A stretch of 64,000 nt of DNA from Candidatus Saccharibacteria bacterium UBA5148 (GTDB lineage: Bacteria; Patescibacteriota; Saccharimonadia; Saccharimonadales; UBA4665): NCBI GenBank assembly GCA_002413835.1, contig DHXU01000009.1:107294-171293 (forward strand), written 5' to 3'. Every line of letters starts with the position of its first letter. Positions within the stretch are counted from its first letter, which is position 1. Under the pieces are notes generated by a model that was given only the letters and a program-made list of their open reading frames with translations, did no database searches and had not been told where the DNA came from. Made by a program: the position numbers and the translations under genes. Of this stretch, positions 28,262 to 37,620 are shown in pieces.

Positions 28262-29314
28262 ATGATTTCCGATATTCGCCTGCAGCACTTCCGGTCGTAC
28301 AGCGACGCCACCTTTGAATTCACGCCGGCCGTCAATATCATCGTCGGCCCGAATGCCAGCGGTAAGACCAATCTCCTGGAATCAATCCTGGTTACCGCCC
28401 GCGGATCATCGTACCGGGTAAAGGATAGCGAACTTGTCGAACACGATCAGCCATGGGCCCGACTGGATTCACATATCGACGGTGATGTCCGGACCATCAA
28501 GATCGTCAACGAGCCGTTACCGTCGAAGACGTACGAGATCGAAGGCCGAAGTTATCGTCGATTGCTGGCAACAAAAACTCTGCCGGTCGTGGTGTTCGAG
28601 CCGAACCATTTATTCATGCTGAGCGGCTCGCCGGATCTGCGCCGCAGCTATCTCGACGACTTGCTGGAGCAGATCGATCCGGCTTACGGCCGGCTGCGTA
28701 AGGATTACCGGCGGGTGCTGACACAGCGTAATACCCTGCTGAAGCGTCTGGGCGACCAGGCGGCGTCGCAGATTTTTCCATGGAACGTCCGGCTGAGCGA
28801 ACTGGGCGGTGGTATGACGCAGGCCCGGTTGGCACTGCTCGACCAGCTGAACCAAAGCGCCAGTGAGCTATATAGCAGTCTGTCACACAAACAAACCGAA
28901 GTCAGCTTACGCTACGAGACGAAACTGCCTGTTGATAATTATGCCTCTGCCCTGCTGCGCTCACTGGAAGCTAATTTTCACCTCGATGTAGCCCGCGGTT
29001 TCACTGGATCAGGGCCGCACCGCGAAGATATCAGTGTACTCATCAGCGGTCGGACATCGCAGACTACGGCCTCACGCGGTGAAGCCCGGACGGCCGTCCT
29101 GATGCTCAAAGTCATGGAACTGCGCTTCATCATGGAAGCCCGCGGGATCCGGCCGTTACTGCTGCTCGACGACGTCTTCAGCGAGCTCGATGGAGGCCGC
29201 CGGAAGGCACTGACGAGCTATCTTCAGGAATATCAGACGTTTATCACGACGACCGATGCCGATGTGGTTATCCAGCATTTCATGGATCAGTGTACTATCA
29301 TCCCGCTCGGTTAA
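28262..29314 (+). CDS. recF: DNA replication and repair protein RecF
   Basis: A 350-aa SMC-like ATPase. Walker A GPNASGKTN lies at residues 29-37, the N-terminal start ISDIRLQHFRSY is typical, the signature region appears as FTGSGPHRED, and Walker B is LLLLDDVFSELD. RecF helps load RecA at gapped DNA. A TATAAT ends 9 nt before the ATG and no Shine-Dalgarno is present, so the gene may have its own near-leaderless promoter just after the dnaN-recF hairpin element. Confidence 0.96.
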   Translation: MISDIRLQHFRSYSDATFEFTPAVNIIVGPNASGKTNLLESILVTARGSSYRVKDSELVEHDQPWARLDSHIDGDVRTIKIVNEPLPSKTYEIEGRSYRRLLATKTLPVVVFEPNHLFMLSGSPDLRRSYLDDLLEQIDPAYGRLRKDYRRVLTQRNTLLKRLGDQAASQIFPWNVRLSELGGGMTQARLALLDQLNQSASELYSSLSHKQTEVSLRYETKLPVDNYASALLRSLEANFHLDVARGFTGSGPHREDISVLISGRTSQTTASRGEARTAVLMLKVMELRFIMEARGIRPLLLLDDVFSELDGGRRKALTSYLQEYQTFITTTDADVVIQHFMDQCTIIPLG

Positions 29315-29339
29315 TAGTCAATAAGGGATAATACGCCTA

Positions 29340-30584
29340 TCAGTCACCCTCAGAGAAGACAATCTGATACAGATCAGGATTAAATCCATCGTGGCGCAGC
29401 TGCGTACCGAGAGCTGCGATGATCAGGTTCTGAGGCACAGCACTATAGCCTACGACGAAGCTGTCGACTGTATCGTCGTAAGTTACGTGAAGCGGATTCC
29501 CCTGCACCGTCACGGTCGACGAATAGCCCGTAGGCGATCTTACTGGCTGTAACTGATTCCCCGCTAAGTACGTGCCACCGGTTATAGTCGTTCCAAGTAC
29601 GACCATCGGTTGCAGTAAGGCGAGCAGTGGCGCTGCGTCGCTATTTTTGAGCTGGGCTGCAGTATCAGTCAGTCTCCAGGTGGTTTTTTTATGACTGACC
29701 GTGTCGTAACTTATGTACGTATTGTTGGCATTCGGGCCTGATCCATCAGCGGTAATGTAGAGAATATTTCCCGACGCTGTTGTAACCGGCGGCACTGCCA
29801 CGCCGTCAGCAATAACTTTGCTGGACCGTTTATCGAGATTGAGCTCTACAAGTTGCTTGGAGTCTCCCTGTCCGGTCGCGCCGATCGCCATCATGCTGCC
29901 GGCAACCAGGCTGAGAACGCTCGTCTTATTGTAGAGCGTCTGGGTGACAACGCCATCAGTCGTGAAGGCGACACTTTGATTGGCGAGCTGTAGTAGGTAG
30001 CCGTCATTGTAGGACCAGAAATCAGTACTACCTGGTATGCTGACTTGTTTTGCCTGCTTCAGGTCGCCCAGGTTGTACCTTGTGATAGTTTCGGACGTGC
30101 CGCCGCTTGCCAGGGCGTCAACATAGTTGCCGCTCAGCTTGGCCTGTAATGTCCTGGCTGCCAGCGGTCTGAAACTTTGGTCGGCTACGCTGTAAAGCCA
30201 CCAGTAATCACGTCCGGTATCGAGGCTCTGCTGGTTCAAAATCGCTTGCAGAGTACTCTGGTCGGCAACTTCCTCGGTGTGGAATAACAGATATTTTCCA
30301 TCATCTGTCGCTGTAAGTGAATCGATGTTAGCCAGGCCGCTCGACTGATTGTCAGGGCTCAGTAGCTGCGAAGCCCCGGTTGTGTAGTCATATGATACGA
30401 AGCCCCGGTCGTTGCTGATAACGACTGACGTATTACCATACGGGGCAGCGGTTTTGAATGTCGACGGCAGAGATATCTTCTGACTTATCTTTTCGCCGCG
30501 TGGCTGCAAGACGGTTACGGCTATGATAAGGCCGACCACAATCACGGCTAAGACGACGAGTAGCTGTCGTATTCTGGTGTTCAT
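29340..30584 (-). CDS. Membrane-anchored protein of unknown function (last gene of T4SS-like operon)
   Basis: A 414-aa protein with an N-terminal transmembrane helix (about 8-28) and a long extracytoplasmic part rich in short beta strands and repeated YD/SYDT-like turns, suggesting a beta-propeller-like fold. No enzyme motif is recognisable. Its ATG overlaps the stop of the PEGA-like gene (ATGA), and it ends 25 bp from the convergent recF stop. Being last in the T4SS-like operon suggests an envelope accessory role; that is inference. Confidence 0.68.
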   Translation of the reverse strand: MNTRIRQLLVVLAVIVVGLIIAVTVLQPRGEKISQKISLPSTFKTAAPYGNTSVVISNDRGFVSYDYTTGASQLLSPDNQSSGLANIDSLTATDDGKYLLFHTEEVADQSTLQAILNQQSLDTGRDYWWLYSVADQSFRPLAARTLQAKLSGNYVDALASGGTSETITRYNLGDLKQAKQVSIPGSTDFWSYNDGYLLQLANQSVAFTTDGVVTQTLYNKTSVLSLVAGSMMAIGATGQGDSKQLVELNLDKRSSKVIADGVAVPPVTTASGNILYITADGSGPNANNTYISYDTVSHKKTTWRLTDTAAQLKNSDAAPLLALLQPMVVLGTTITGGTYLAGNQLQPVRSPTGYSSTVTVQGNPLHVTYDDTVDSFVVGYSAVPQNLIIAALGTQLRHDGFNPDLYQIVFSEGD

Positions 30585-31198
30585 CAGTCGGTCCCTCCCT
30601 CTGGCACATAATTATTCTGTTTCATGTAGGTCGCAACGTCATTTGGGAGAGTGGCGACATCGCCGGCATCAAAACTTGTACCCGGACCCATGACTGTTCT
30701 CCATGTATTAGCCGAGTCATCGTATTTCGAAACCAGGAAGCCGACGTTGCCTTCTGATGTCTGGATAGTGACAAACGCCCAGGTCTTGTCATAGAAATAT
30801 TCCGTAGCAGTAATGGTCAGACCGGGTATCTGTACATCAGTTTTCACTCGGCTGTCCAGACCACTGGTCGGTGGAATCGTCGTTCGCTGGAGAGCGACGG
30901 CAACATTGGTAGCAAGCCCATTACTGACGGTAATGTCAGTCGAAAAATCTTTGTAGCCGGGCTTGCTTATGTCCAGGTGGTACGCCCCACCGGCAACTTG
31001 ATAACTAGGATTCAGACTCGTGACTTCCTTTGACTGATTATTGAGTTTCAGACTCAGTCCGTCATGGTCGGGTAATTTGAAGGCAATTGTCAGTGTGCCG
31101 GTTTTGACACTGCCATGGCTGGCCTGCAGGCCGATGACTGCGACTATCAGCAGTACGATGCCTACTACGACTACCAGTAATTTTTTTCGGTTGTTCAT
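30584..31198 (-). CDS. PEGA-like domain membrane protein
   Basis: A 204-aa protein starting at the ATG at 31198, just after the upstream stop. The frame extends further upstream to 31627, but that part lies inside the hydrolase gene and has shadow-like composition. It has one N-terminal helix (about 7-25), then a beta domain with AGGAYHLDISKPGYKDFSTD, the pattern of PEGA domains found in surface proteins, and a C-terminal domain of unknown family. It is coupled to the downstream anchored protein and belongs to the T4SS-like operon. Confidence 0.72.
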   Translation of the reverse strand: MNNRKKLLVVVVGIVLLIVAVIGLQASHGSVKTGTLTIAFKLPDHDGLSLKLNNQSKEVTSLNPSYQVAGGAYHLDISKPGYKDFSTDITVSNGLATNVAVALQRTTIPPTSGLDSRVKTDVQIPGLTITATEYFYDKTWAFVTIQTSEGNVGFLVSKYDDSANTWRTVMGPGTSFDAGDVATLPNDVATYMKQNNYVPEGGTD

Positions 31199-31199
31199 A

Positions 31200-32480
31200 T
31201 TAGTTTCCCTCCGCCCCCGGGCCGATATATCTGAATGCACCGGCAGCGTAATAGCTGAATTTGGAGTGCGTCGGTCCAGTCTGGCTTCCAGTGTGATGTG
31301 ATCCAAAGGTATAGACGATACCGGCAGCGGCATCGGCATGGTCGACAATTTCAATATGTTCGGCATGGATGACGACGACGTCTCCTGGCTGGGCAACGGC
31401 AATACTGTCGAGATGTTTCCAGTTTGCGGTGTCAACTTCCAGGGTGTGGACGACCCAGCCGAAGTTCTGTCCGAAGACTTCGTCGACGGCAGCGCTGACC
31501 AGGCCGCTACAGTCGGTCGTACACGGGCCCGGATTGGCCGCGGTGCTTTTTTGGACTGCGGCCGGAATGCTGTCGATCGGGCATTTTTTACGGAAAGCTG
31601 TGTAGGCGCCAGCGGAGTGTGGACCACCGTTCATCGTGTAGTAGATACCCTGATATTTCTGGGCGGCGCATAGGATTCGCTTGTTACCAGTGACCGCCAC
31701 GCCGTCTGCCGGTGTGCAATCAGGGCTGGTACCGACTCCGATGATGCAGCCGCCAGATCCGGCGTCTCCTCCTCCGTTCGTCGTGTCCCCTGAATACAGA
31801 TTGTAGGCTTTGTTGGCGTTGGAGATACGCTGGGCGATACTGCTTCCCGGATCCTTCGGATGTTCATATTGCAGTTGAAAAGCAGTGGTGGCATCAGCGA
31901 TGTTTGTTGTGGCTTTGACGGCTGCCCCGGCCTGCTTGCGCCAGCCATCAGTCAGGACGTAGAGCAGATAATGGAGTTGTCCGATAAGCGAGTCAGGGTC
32001 ATTGTTTGGTGCTGGTTGGCCGGAAACCCAGGTGCGCATTGGTGCGGCCGGTGTAAACTGGGCGATTCCGTAGCCACCGTCGCCGTTGTAAGCATGCTTA
32101 GTCGGGATGATGTCTTTGTTGTCTCCGGACTCCTGCATCAGGTTGCCGATAATACCGGCTGACTGCTGGGTCGTGTAGCCGTTACCGACGAAGAACTTAA
32201 AAGAGTTTTGAACGTTGTCACCGGTAATTGGCGGATCGACAACTCCTCCGCTGCTGTTCGCTGAGCAGGCGCCAGTATCAGTTTTGTCGTACCACGGTTT
32301 GGTGGCATTAGTGTCCTGAATAGCTTTGAACGTCAACGCCTGGGCCGGTGTGCCCATCAGGAGCGTTGGCAGCAGTATTGTCAGTATGGCAAGCAGGTAA
32401 AGGTGGTGGACGATTGCCCTGCCCAGACGCTTGCCTATCGAGTCGGTGTGCTGATGTTTGGTTAGGTATATATATTTCAT
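31200..32480 (-). CDS. Peptidoglycan hydrolase: phage-tail-lysozyme-like plus NlpC/CHAP-type domain
   Basis: A 426-aa exported protein. N-terminal helix (about 27-48) as signal or anchor; a lysozyme-like domain (about 88-230) with AGIIGNLMQESG carrying the likely catalytic Glu and GYGIAQFTP; then a cysteine-peptidase-like domain (about 280-420) with the TDCSGLV nucleophile region and histidines in HAEHIEIVDH. It probably cuts both glycan and peptide links, the VirB1-like task of opening the wall for a T4SS. It follows the M23 peptidase gene on the same transcript. Confidence 0.83.
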   Translation of the reverse strand: MKYIYLTKHQHTDSIGKRLGRAIVHHLYLLAILTILLPTLLMGTPAQALTFKAIQDTNATKPWYDKTDTGACSANSSGGVVDPPITGDNVQNSFKFFVGNGYTTQQSAGIIGNLMQESGDNKDIIPTKHAYNGDGGYGIAQFTPAAPMRTWVSGQPAPNNDPDSLIGQLHYLLYVLTDGWRKQAGAAVKATTNIADATTAFQLQYEHPKDPGSSIAQRISNANKAYNLYSGDTTNGGGDAGSGGCIIGVGTSPDCTPADGVAVTGNKRILCAAQKYQGIYYTMNGGPHSAGAYTAFRKKCPIDSIPAAVQKSTAANPGPCTTDCSGLVSAAVDEVFGQNFGWVVHTLEVDTANWKHLDSIAVAQPGDVVVIHAEHIEIVDHADAAAGIVYTFGSHHTGSQTGPTHSKFSYYAAGAFRYIGPGAEGN

Positions 32481-32492
32481 AATCTGTATCCG

Positions 32493-35400
32493 TTATTTAT
32501 CGCATATGTAGCCAAACGGCGCTGGCTTTGGTAAATAATCCATCGGGTCACGCGTGTCGGTTCCGACCTGGCTGGTGGGAGAATACTGTCCGAGTGTGTT
32601 CGTCACGGCGACGACCATATGCAGGTGGCCATATTTAACTCCTTGTATCGAGCCTGTCTTACCGATGATACCGACCTCGGTCTGACCGCCAACGACGTGT
32701 GCACCGACAGCAAATTTGGGCTGTTGGGCCAGATGCTCGTAGCTATAATATACCGGGTTCGGACCATCAGTCTTTATTGTTATGTAATATCCTGCGGGCC
32801 CGTTAGGATTCTCGGCGATGGTGGCAACCGTGCCGTCATGCGCCGCTACGGCGATGTTACCGACAGTGTCCGAGTTCATATCCATCCCGGCGTGATAGCC
32901 TCGTCCCGCGACATATTTGTTCCAGCATGGGCCGTGGCTGAAGGCGGTCTTTGGCGGCCAGTGCCACTGTCCATCACCTGTACCGCCCGGTGGTGGACTG
33001 CCGGCGCCGCTCTCACTGGCAACAGGGTTCTGCTCCTCGCCGAGTAATCCGAGCGTACTATCAAAGCCGTTGTCAACGCGCATACGGAAGACGAGATCGC
33101 CGTACGCCGGATTATTGAAGCTCAGATTGGTTTTCGAGCATAATCCCTGATCTGGTATGACATTGCCGGCTTTATCACGGACGATGTAGTATTTGTCGTT
33201 TCCACTTTGGCCAGTTTCTTCGGTCAGTAAGTCACCGGGCTTCTTGTTGGGGTCGAAGCATGGACCATACTTGGCCTGTATCTCAGCCCGTTTGCCGCTG
33301 TCATCAAGAATCTTGGCATTTTCAAGCAGTGAATATGAAGGATCGCCTGGCTGGTTTGTTTTCGGATCAATCCGCAATTTCGCCAGTTCGTCAGGCGAGA
33401 AGCCCCACTGTGTGTTGCCATAATTGAACGTATCTGTCGCTCCCGCCCCTACCCGGCTGGAACTCATCGAGCTGGCGACGCTCGATAAAGCGTTCAGCGG
33501 GTTGAGCACGCTACTGCCCATGTTGAATAACGAGCCGAATTTGCTGAGGCTCAGATGCTGCGAAGCTGTGGTGGCTACGTGTGTCAGCAGCGAGTCCGCA
33601 TTACTCGGTGCCAGGTAGCGTTCAAAGACATTTTCCTTACTGGTTTTGGCGGCCAGGAACTGCTGATCGGCAATATTGTTCATGGCTACCTCATCCTTGG
33701 ACAGGGGCCGGCCTCCCAGACTCTGCCGCTCTATCTCCTGGGCCTGTTGGTTACCCCCGCTATCGGCTTCATTGGCGAATGGTACACCGGTTGCCAGCGG
33801 ACTCTGAGCAGAACCCATCTGTGACAGGACGATCGCCTTGGCTATGAAGGTTGCCAAAGCGGTACTGCCGCCAGTAATAACCGTGTTCTTGGCAATTTTC
33901 TTGATTGCTATTTTCTCAATGATGGCCTTGGCGATGACTTTGAGGCTTGTTTGCGCCGCGACTTCAGCACCGGCTTCCGGCACTGTTGCCGTTCCGAGCG
34001 TCGCAATGATTGCAACAACGTTTGCAACTCCGAGGCCTAAGCCGACCCAGACATTGGTAAATGCCGGACATGTCTTGGCGGCGTTATTTAATACGCTATC
34101 GAACGGCGGCGGAATAGCCGCGTCAACTATCGAGAATTGTCCGGTCGGTGAACTCTGTGTACTTTGCGTCGTCGTGGTATTTATTGTCTTACCGCTGGCC
34201 CGCAGCTCCGGGTTGGAGTTTTCGATATCACCGAGCTTCCAACCCATGGCACCGGCAGCGTTGAGCGACGAGTCGTAGCCGTCCTTGACCTGACTGCTGG
34301 CCGACATCACCATATAGAAGGCCCGCTGTGACTGAGCGCTCTGCTCATTGATGGTCGGACCGGAATTTACCAGCGAGCCCTCGTAGACGATGCAGAGCGG
34401 CGTGGCGATGGCATACACCGGGTTCAAGAATCCGGTGACGGATTTCATAGCATTTTCGTTGAATGCGTTGTCTAATACTTTGCTGACATCAGGCGGCACT
34501 GAATTCGGGTCGGCAATGATAGCCTTGGCCTTTACGGGGTCATCGAGTGCAGCCTTCTCCGCCGCGTCGGCGTCCTGGGCGGTCTTATTAATCTCATCGG
34601 TGACTTTCGGATTGACGACAGTTGAACCACCCTTGATGCGGGCGCGGGCATCCTGTTCTATCAGAACTTTTGATTCCTTGGTTGTCTTACCGGAGTATTT
34701 TCCGACATTCCAGGCCACCAGGCCGATTCCTAGTTGCTGGCGCAGCGACCGGCCGATCTGTCCACGGACGATCGGTCCAATATCTTCGGCTGCCAAAGCT
34801 CCGCGCAAGGTCGGTGAGAACGCTTTGCTGAATGATACGCCCTGGGCGAACTTAACACCCGGAATAAACCGGCTGCTGAGCGTCGGCTTGGCGAGGTCGA
34901 ACCGGAAGTCGGCCATGACGACGCTTGTCAGCCGGCCGTTCGGCCGGAGCAGCGTCCCCTTGGTGTAGTTGAACTTCAGTTTATCATCACGCTTCATATT
35001 GTCGATCATCTTCTGATACCGGAACTTGTCCAGTTTCGACCACTGCTCATTCACCTTGCCGGTGCCCGTCTCATATTTAGCCTTGATTTTGCCGTAGGTA
35101 CTATCGTCGGCGGAATCGATTGCCATCTTGGTTGCAGTGACGTTGTCGACGTTGCGGGCCATGTCGCGGGTGACGCGGGCAAATTGGTAGGCGGCGATGT
35201 GTTCAGCGAAATGGGGTATCTTGAACAATCCGATAAAAAAGATTATTAGCAGAATGATAAATCCGATTGCTACGGCGCCGCCGGCTAGTCCTGCAACGGC
35301 GAATTTCTTCTTAAGAAAGCTCTTAGATTTACCCTTCAGGCCGTCGAGGATGCTGGTGTTCAGCAGATTGTTTTTGTCCGGGTTGCCGCCGGCGGCCTTG

Positions 35401-35669
35401 GATCCTTTAGCGCCATCGCCTTTCTTCTTTGACGTATCCTTCGACTTGGAACCTGATTCGGAGTCCTCTGATTCATCTCCCGATGATTCCTCGTCATCAC
35501 CGCCATCTTCTTCATCTTCATTATCATGAGGATTGTATAACCCCTCCTGCCGCGAGATATCATGGATGGCGCTGCGCTCCATCTCCTTTTCTTCATCAGG
35601 ATTAATACCGGTGATCCGGTTCAGATCATCGTTAGTAGTGCGGTGCCTTTGGTCATCATATACTTCCAT
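32493..35669 (-). CDS. Large T4SS-associated membrane protein with C-terminal M23 peptidase
   Basis: A 1058-aa protein. The N-terminal 120 residues are cytoplasmic, very acidic then Lys-rich. A strong transmembrane helix follows (about 128-152). A long central region has further hydrophobic stretches (about 540-565 and 590-615). The C-terminal 130 residues form an M23 metallopeptidase-like domain with HAGMD and HLH zinc-ligand motifs. M23 enzymes cut peptidoglycan cross-links. Context with VirB4, PrgI and a second hydrolase suggests a channel-associated wall-opening component, as seen in other TM7 genomes. Confidence 0.8.
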   Translation of the reverse strand: MEVYDDQRHRTTNDDLNRITGINPDEEKEMERSAIHDISRQEGLYNPHDNEDEEDGGDDEESSGDESEDSESGSKSKDTSKKKGDGAKGSKAAGGNPDKNNLLNTSILDGLKGKSKSFLKKKFAVAGLAGGAVAIGFIILLIIFFIGLFKIPHFAEHIAAYQFARVTRDMARNVDNVTATKMAIDSADDSTYGKIKAKYETGTGKVNEQWSKLDKFRYQKMIDNMKRDDKLKFNYTKGTLLRPNGRLTSVVMADFRFDLAKPTLSSRFIPGVKFAQGVSFSKAFSPTLRGALAAEDIGPIVRGQIGRSLRQQLGIGLVAWNVGKYSGKTTKESKVLIEQDARARIKGGSTVVNPKVTDEINKTAQDADAAEKAALDDPVKAKAIIADPNSVPPDVSKVLDNAFNENAMKSVTGFLNPVYAIATPLCIVYEGSLVNSGPTINEQSAQSQRAFYMVMSASSQVKDGYDSSLNAAGAMGWKLGDIENSNPELRASGKTINTTTTQSTQSSPTGQFSIVDAAIPPPFDSVLNNAAKTCPAFTNVWVGLGLGVANVVAIIATLGTATVPEAGAEVAAQTSLKVIAKAIIEKIAIKKIAKNTVITGGSTALATFIAKAIVLSQMGSAQSPLATGVPFANEADSGGNQQAQEIERQSLGGRPLSKDEVAMNNIADQQFLAAKTSKENVFERYLAPSNADSLLTHVATTASQHLSLSKFGSLFNMGSSVLNPLNALSSVASSMSSSRVGAGATDTFNYGNTQWGFSPDELAKLRIDPKTNQPGDPSYSLLENAKILDDSGKRAEIQAKYGPCFDPNKKPGDLLTEETGQSGNDKYYIVRDKAGNVIPDQGLCSKTNLSFNNPAYGDLVFRMRVDNGFDSTLGLLGEEQNPVASESGAGSPPPGGTGDGQWHWPPKTAFSHGPCWNKYVAGRGYHAGMDMNSDTVGNIAVAAHDGTVATIAENPNGPAGYYITIKTDGPNPVYYSYEHLAQQPKFAVGAHVVGGQTEVGIIGKTGSIQGVKYGHLHMVVAVTNTLGQYSPTSQVGTDTRDPMDYLPKPAPFGYICDK

Positions 35670-35692
35670 AACACAAAACTCTTATGTTCCTA

Positions 35693-37618
35693 TCATACTC
35701 CGGGATATAAACGGTTGGAAAGGTCGATTGTGCCGGCGGGCTGTGCGCCGCCGTCCTGCTGGGCAGCGATTGCCTGGACTTGGGCCGGGTTTGTCGTTAT
35801 CAGTCCGGTTTCCGTCGGGCTGGCTACCACCTGGATGTGGACGTGGTTCTGCCCGGCAAAGAATAACCCCTGCCCGACCGGGAACTGGCTGAGACGTTTG
35901 CGTTCCTCGCTGGTCAGCTTGAAGACATCGGACAACACATCGACGGCTGATGTCGATTGCTTGAGCAGGAACTGCATGCTGGCATTAGCGACGATAGCCC
36001 GGCCCATACGTGAGCCCATGAAGTCTTCGACGTCCTGGGTAATAGTGGTGATACCGAGGTTGTACTTGCGTGCCCGCTTGGCGAGGGAGAACAGGAAGTT
36101 TGCACTGTCTTCATATTTCATCAGCTGCCAGGCCTCATCGACGATCAGGAGGCGCCGTTTCTGGTCGGACTTCGTCTTATTCCAGATATAATTCAGGACG
36201 ATATACATGGCGACCGGCCGTAGTTCATCTTCTAGGTCGCGGATGTTGAAGACCACCAATGGATTGTTGATGTTGATGTTCGATTGCTGGCTGAACAGTC
36301 CAGCGAAGGTACCGCTGGTGTATTTACGCAGGCGCTGCGCCAGCTGCGGCCCGGTACCGCCCATGTGCAGCAGCGTGTCGTACAGGTTGGTAATGGTCGG
36401 TGGCGTCACACCGTGCGTCAGCGGGTCGTTGGTAATGCCGGCCTTGGCGTAAGTCTCGATAAGTGCCGCATCGAGGTCTGATTCCTCGACCGGGTTCAGT
36501 GCCGGCATCAGTGTCGTATTGCCGCCCATCATCTGCGCCTGGGCACCGCCCATCATCAGCCGCAGCAGACCGTGGAGCGTAATCAGGTTGGAACGCAGTG
36601 CATTATCTGCCTCATCGACCTCGACGACCTGCGGCAGGTCGAACGGGTTGATACGTGTTGCTGAATTCAGGCTCAATCGGACATATGCCCCACCGACGGC
36701 GTCACACATCCGCTCGTATTCGTTCTCAGGATCGATAATGAATATTTCAGTGCCGAACATCAGACTGCGCAGTGCTTCCAGCTTCACGGTGAACGATTTA
36801 CCGGCGCCGGACTTGGCGAAGACCACCGAGTTGCCATTTTCCAGAGAGAAACGATCGAAAATAACCAGCCCGGAGTTGTGCATATTGATACCGTACAGAA
36901 TACCGTTATCCTGACTCAGATCGGCCGAAGTGAATGGGAAACTGGTGCTCAGCGCACCAGTGCTGATGTTGCGGCGGATCTGTAACTGGTCGGTGAACTG
37001 CGGTATCGTACTGTTTAGTCCCTGCTCCTGCTGCGACGTCGCCGCCTTGCTATAGACCAATTGTTGGCCGAGTAGTGCCTCGACTTTGTGCGACACGAAT
37101 TCCAGTTCGTCCATCGAAGATCCATACATCGTGAAATACAGCCCGAAGCGGAAGAACCGCTCTTCGCCGACCTGCAGACGGTCGCGCATTTCCTCGGCGT
37201 CCATGATAGCCGCCTGTTTCTGCGGGTCGCGGACGCGGCCTTTTTCGCTGTCGATCTGGATGCCGGCTTCCAGTTGCGTCACCTTTTTGCGGAGGTTTTC
37301 AAGTACCACCTGGCTTTCTACGGGGTAGATATACATCGACATATCCATGACTTCGTCCAGGTTGACCATACTGCTCAGCCACCCGGTGAAAAGCTGCCTC
37401 GGATAGCCGTAGACGTAAAATGTCCGGGCGTAGCGCGTCCCGAGATGGAACATAGCGCTTTCAAATTCAATCGAGCTCGGCGCGATGAAATCACGCAGTG
37501 CCGTAATTCCCTTTTGGAATGCCTGGTTGACCTCGTGCTGTTCCTGGGCGCGCTGCGACTGGGCGACAGCTACTGGATCGATCTGTGTAGACGGTTTCTT
37601 ACCCCTGAAGATGGCCAT
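35693..37618 (-). CDS. VirB4-family T4SS ATPase
   Basis: A 641-aa VirB4/TraC-type ATPase. Walker A KSGAGKSFTVK near residue 270, Walker B RRLLIVDEAWQLM near 494, and the following ITTIT(Q)D motif are clear. The first 200 residues match the VirB4 N-terminal part and contain a predicted coiled-coil stretch (about 100-160). It energises substrate or pilin movement in T4SS machines. It is 2 bp downstream of a smaller VirB4-N-like gene and is the strongest marker of the system. Confidence 0.93.
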   Translation of the reverse strand: MAIFRGKKPSTQIDPVAVAQSQRAQEQHEVNQAFQKGITALRDFIAPSSIEFESAMFHLGTRYARTFYVYGYPRQLFTGWLSSMVNLDEVMDMSMYIYPVESQVVLENLRKKVTQLEAGIQIDSEKGRVRDPQKQAAIMDAEEMRDRLQVGEERFFRFGLYFTMYGSSMDELEFVSHKVEALLGQQLVYSKAATSQQEQGLNSTIPQFTDQLQIRRNISTGALSTSFPFTSADLSQDNGILYGINMHNSGLVIFDRFSLENGNSVVFAKSGAGKSFTVKLEALRSLMFGTEIFIIDPENEYERMCDAVGGAYVRLSLNSATRINPFDLPQVVEVDEADNALRSNLITLHGLLRLMMGGAQAQMMGGNTTLMPALNPVEESDLDAALIETYAKAGITNDPLTHGVTPPTITNLYDTLLHMGGTGPQLAQRLRKYTSGTFAGLFSQQSNININNPLVVFNIRDLEDELRPVAMYIVLNYIWNKTKSDQKRRLLIVDEAWQLMKYEDSANFLFSLAKRARKYNLGITTITQDVEDFMGSRMGRAIVANASMQFLLKQSTSAVDVLSDVFKLTSEERKRLSQFPVGQGLFFAGQNHVHIQVVASPTETGLITTNPAQVQAIAAQQDGGAQPAGTIDLSNRLYPGV

Positions 37619-37620
37619 AA

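Noticed and set aside
31199..31627. N-terminal extension of the PEGA-like protein
   Set aside because: It lies inside the hydrolase gene on the same strand in another frame, its composition is shadow-like, and a proper start with a signal helix occurs at 31198.
34390..34968. 192-aa plus-strand frame
   Set aside because: It is antisense to the M23 peptidase gene; composition is typical of a mirror frame with no domain.
35562..36191. 209-aa plus-strand frame
   Set aside because: It is antisense to VirB4 and the start of the neighbouring gene, with no recognisable motif.
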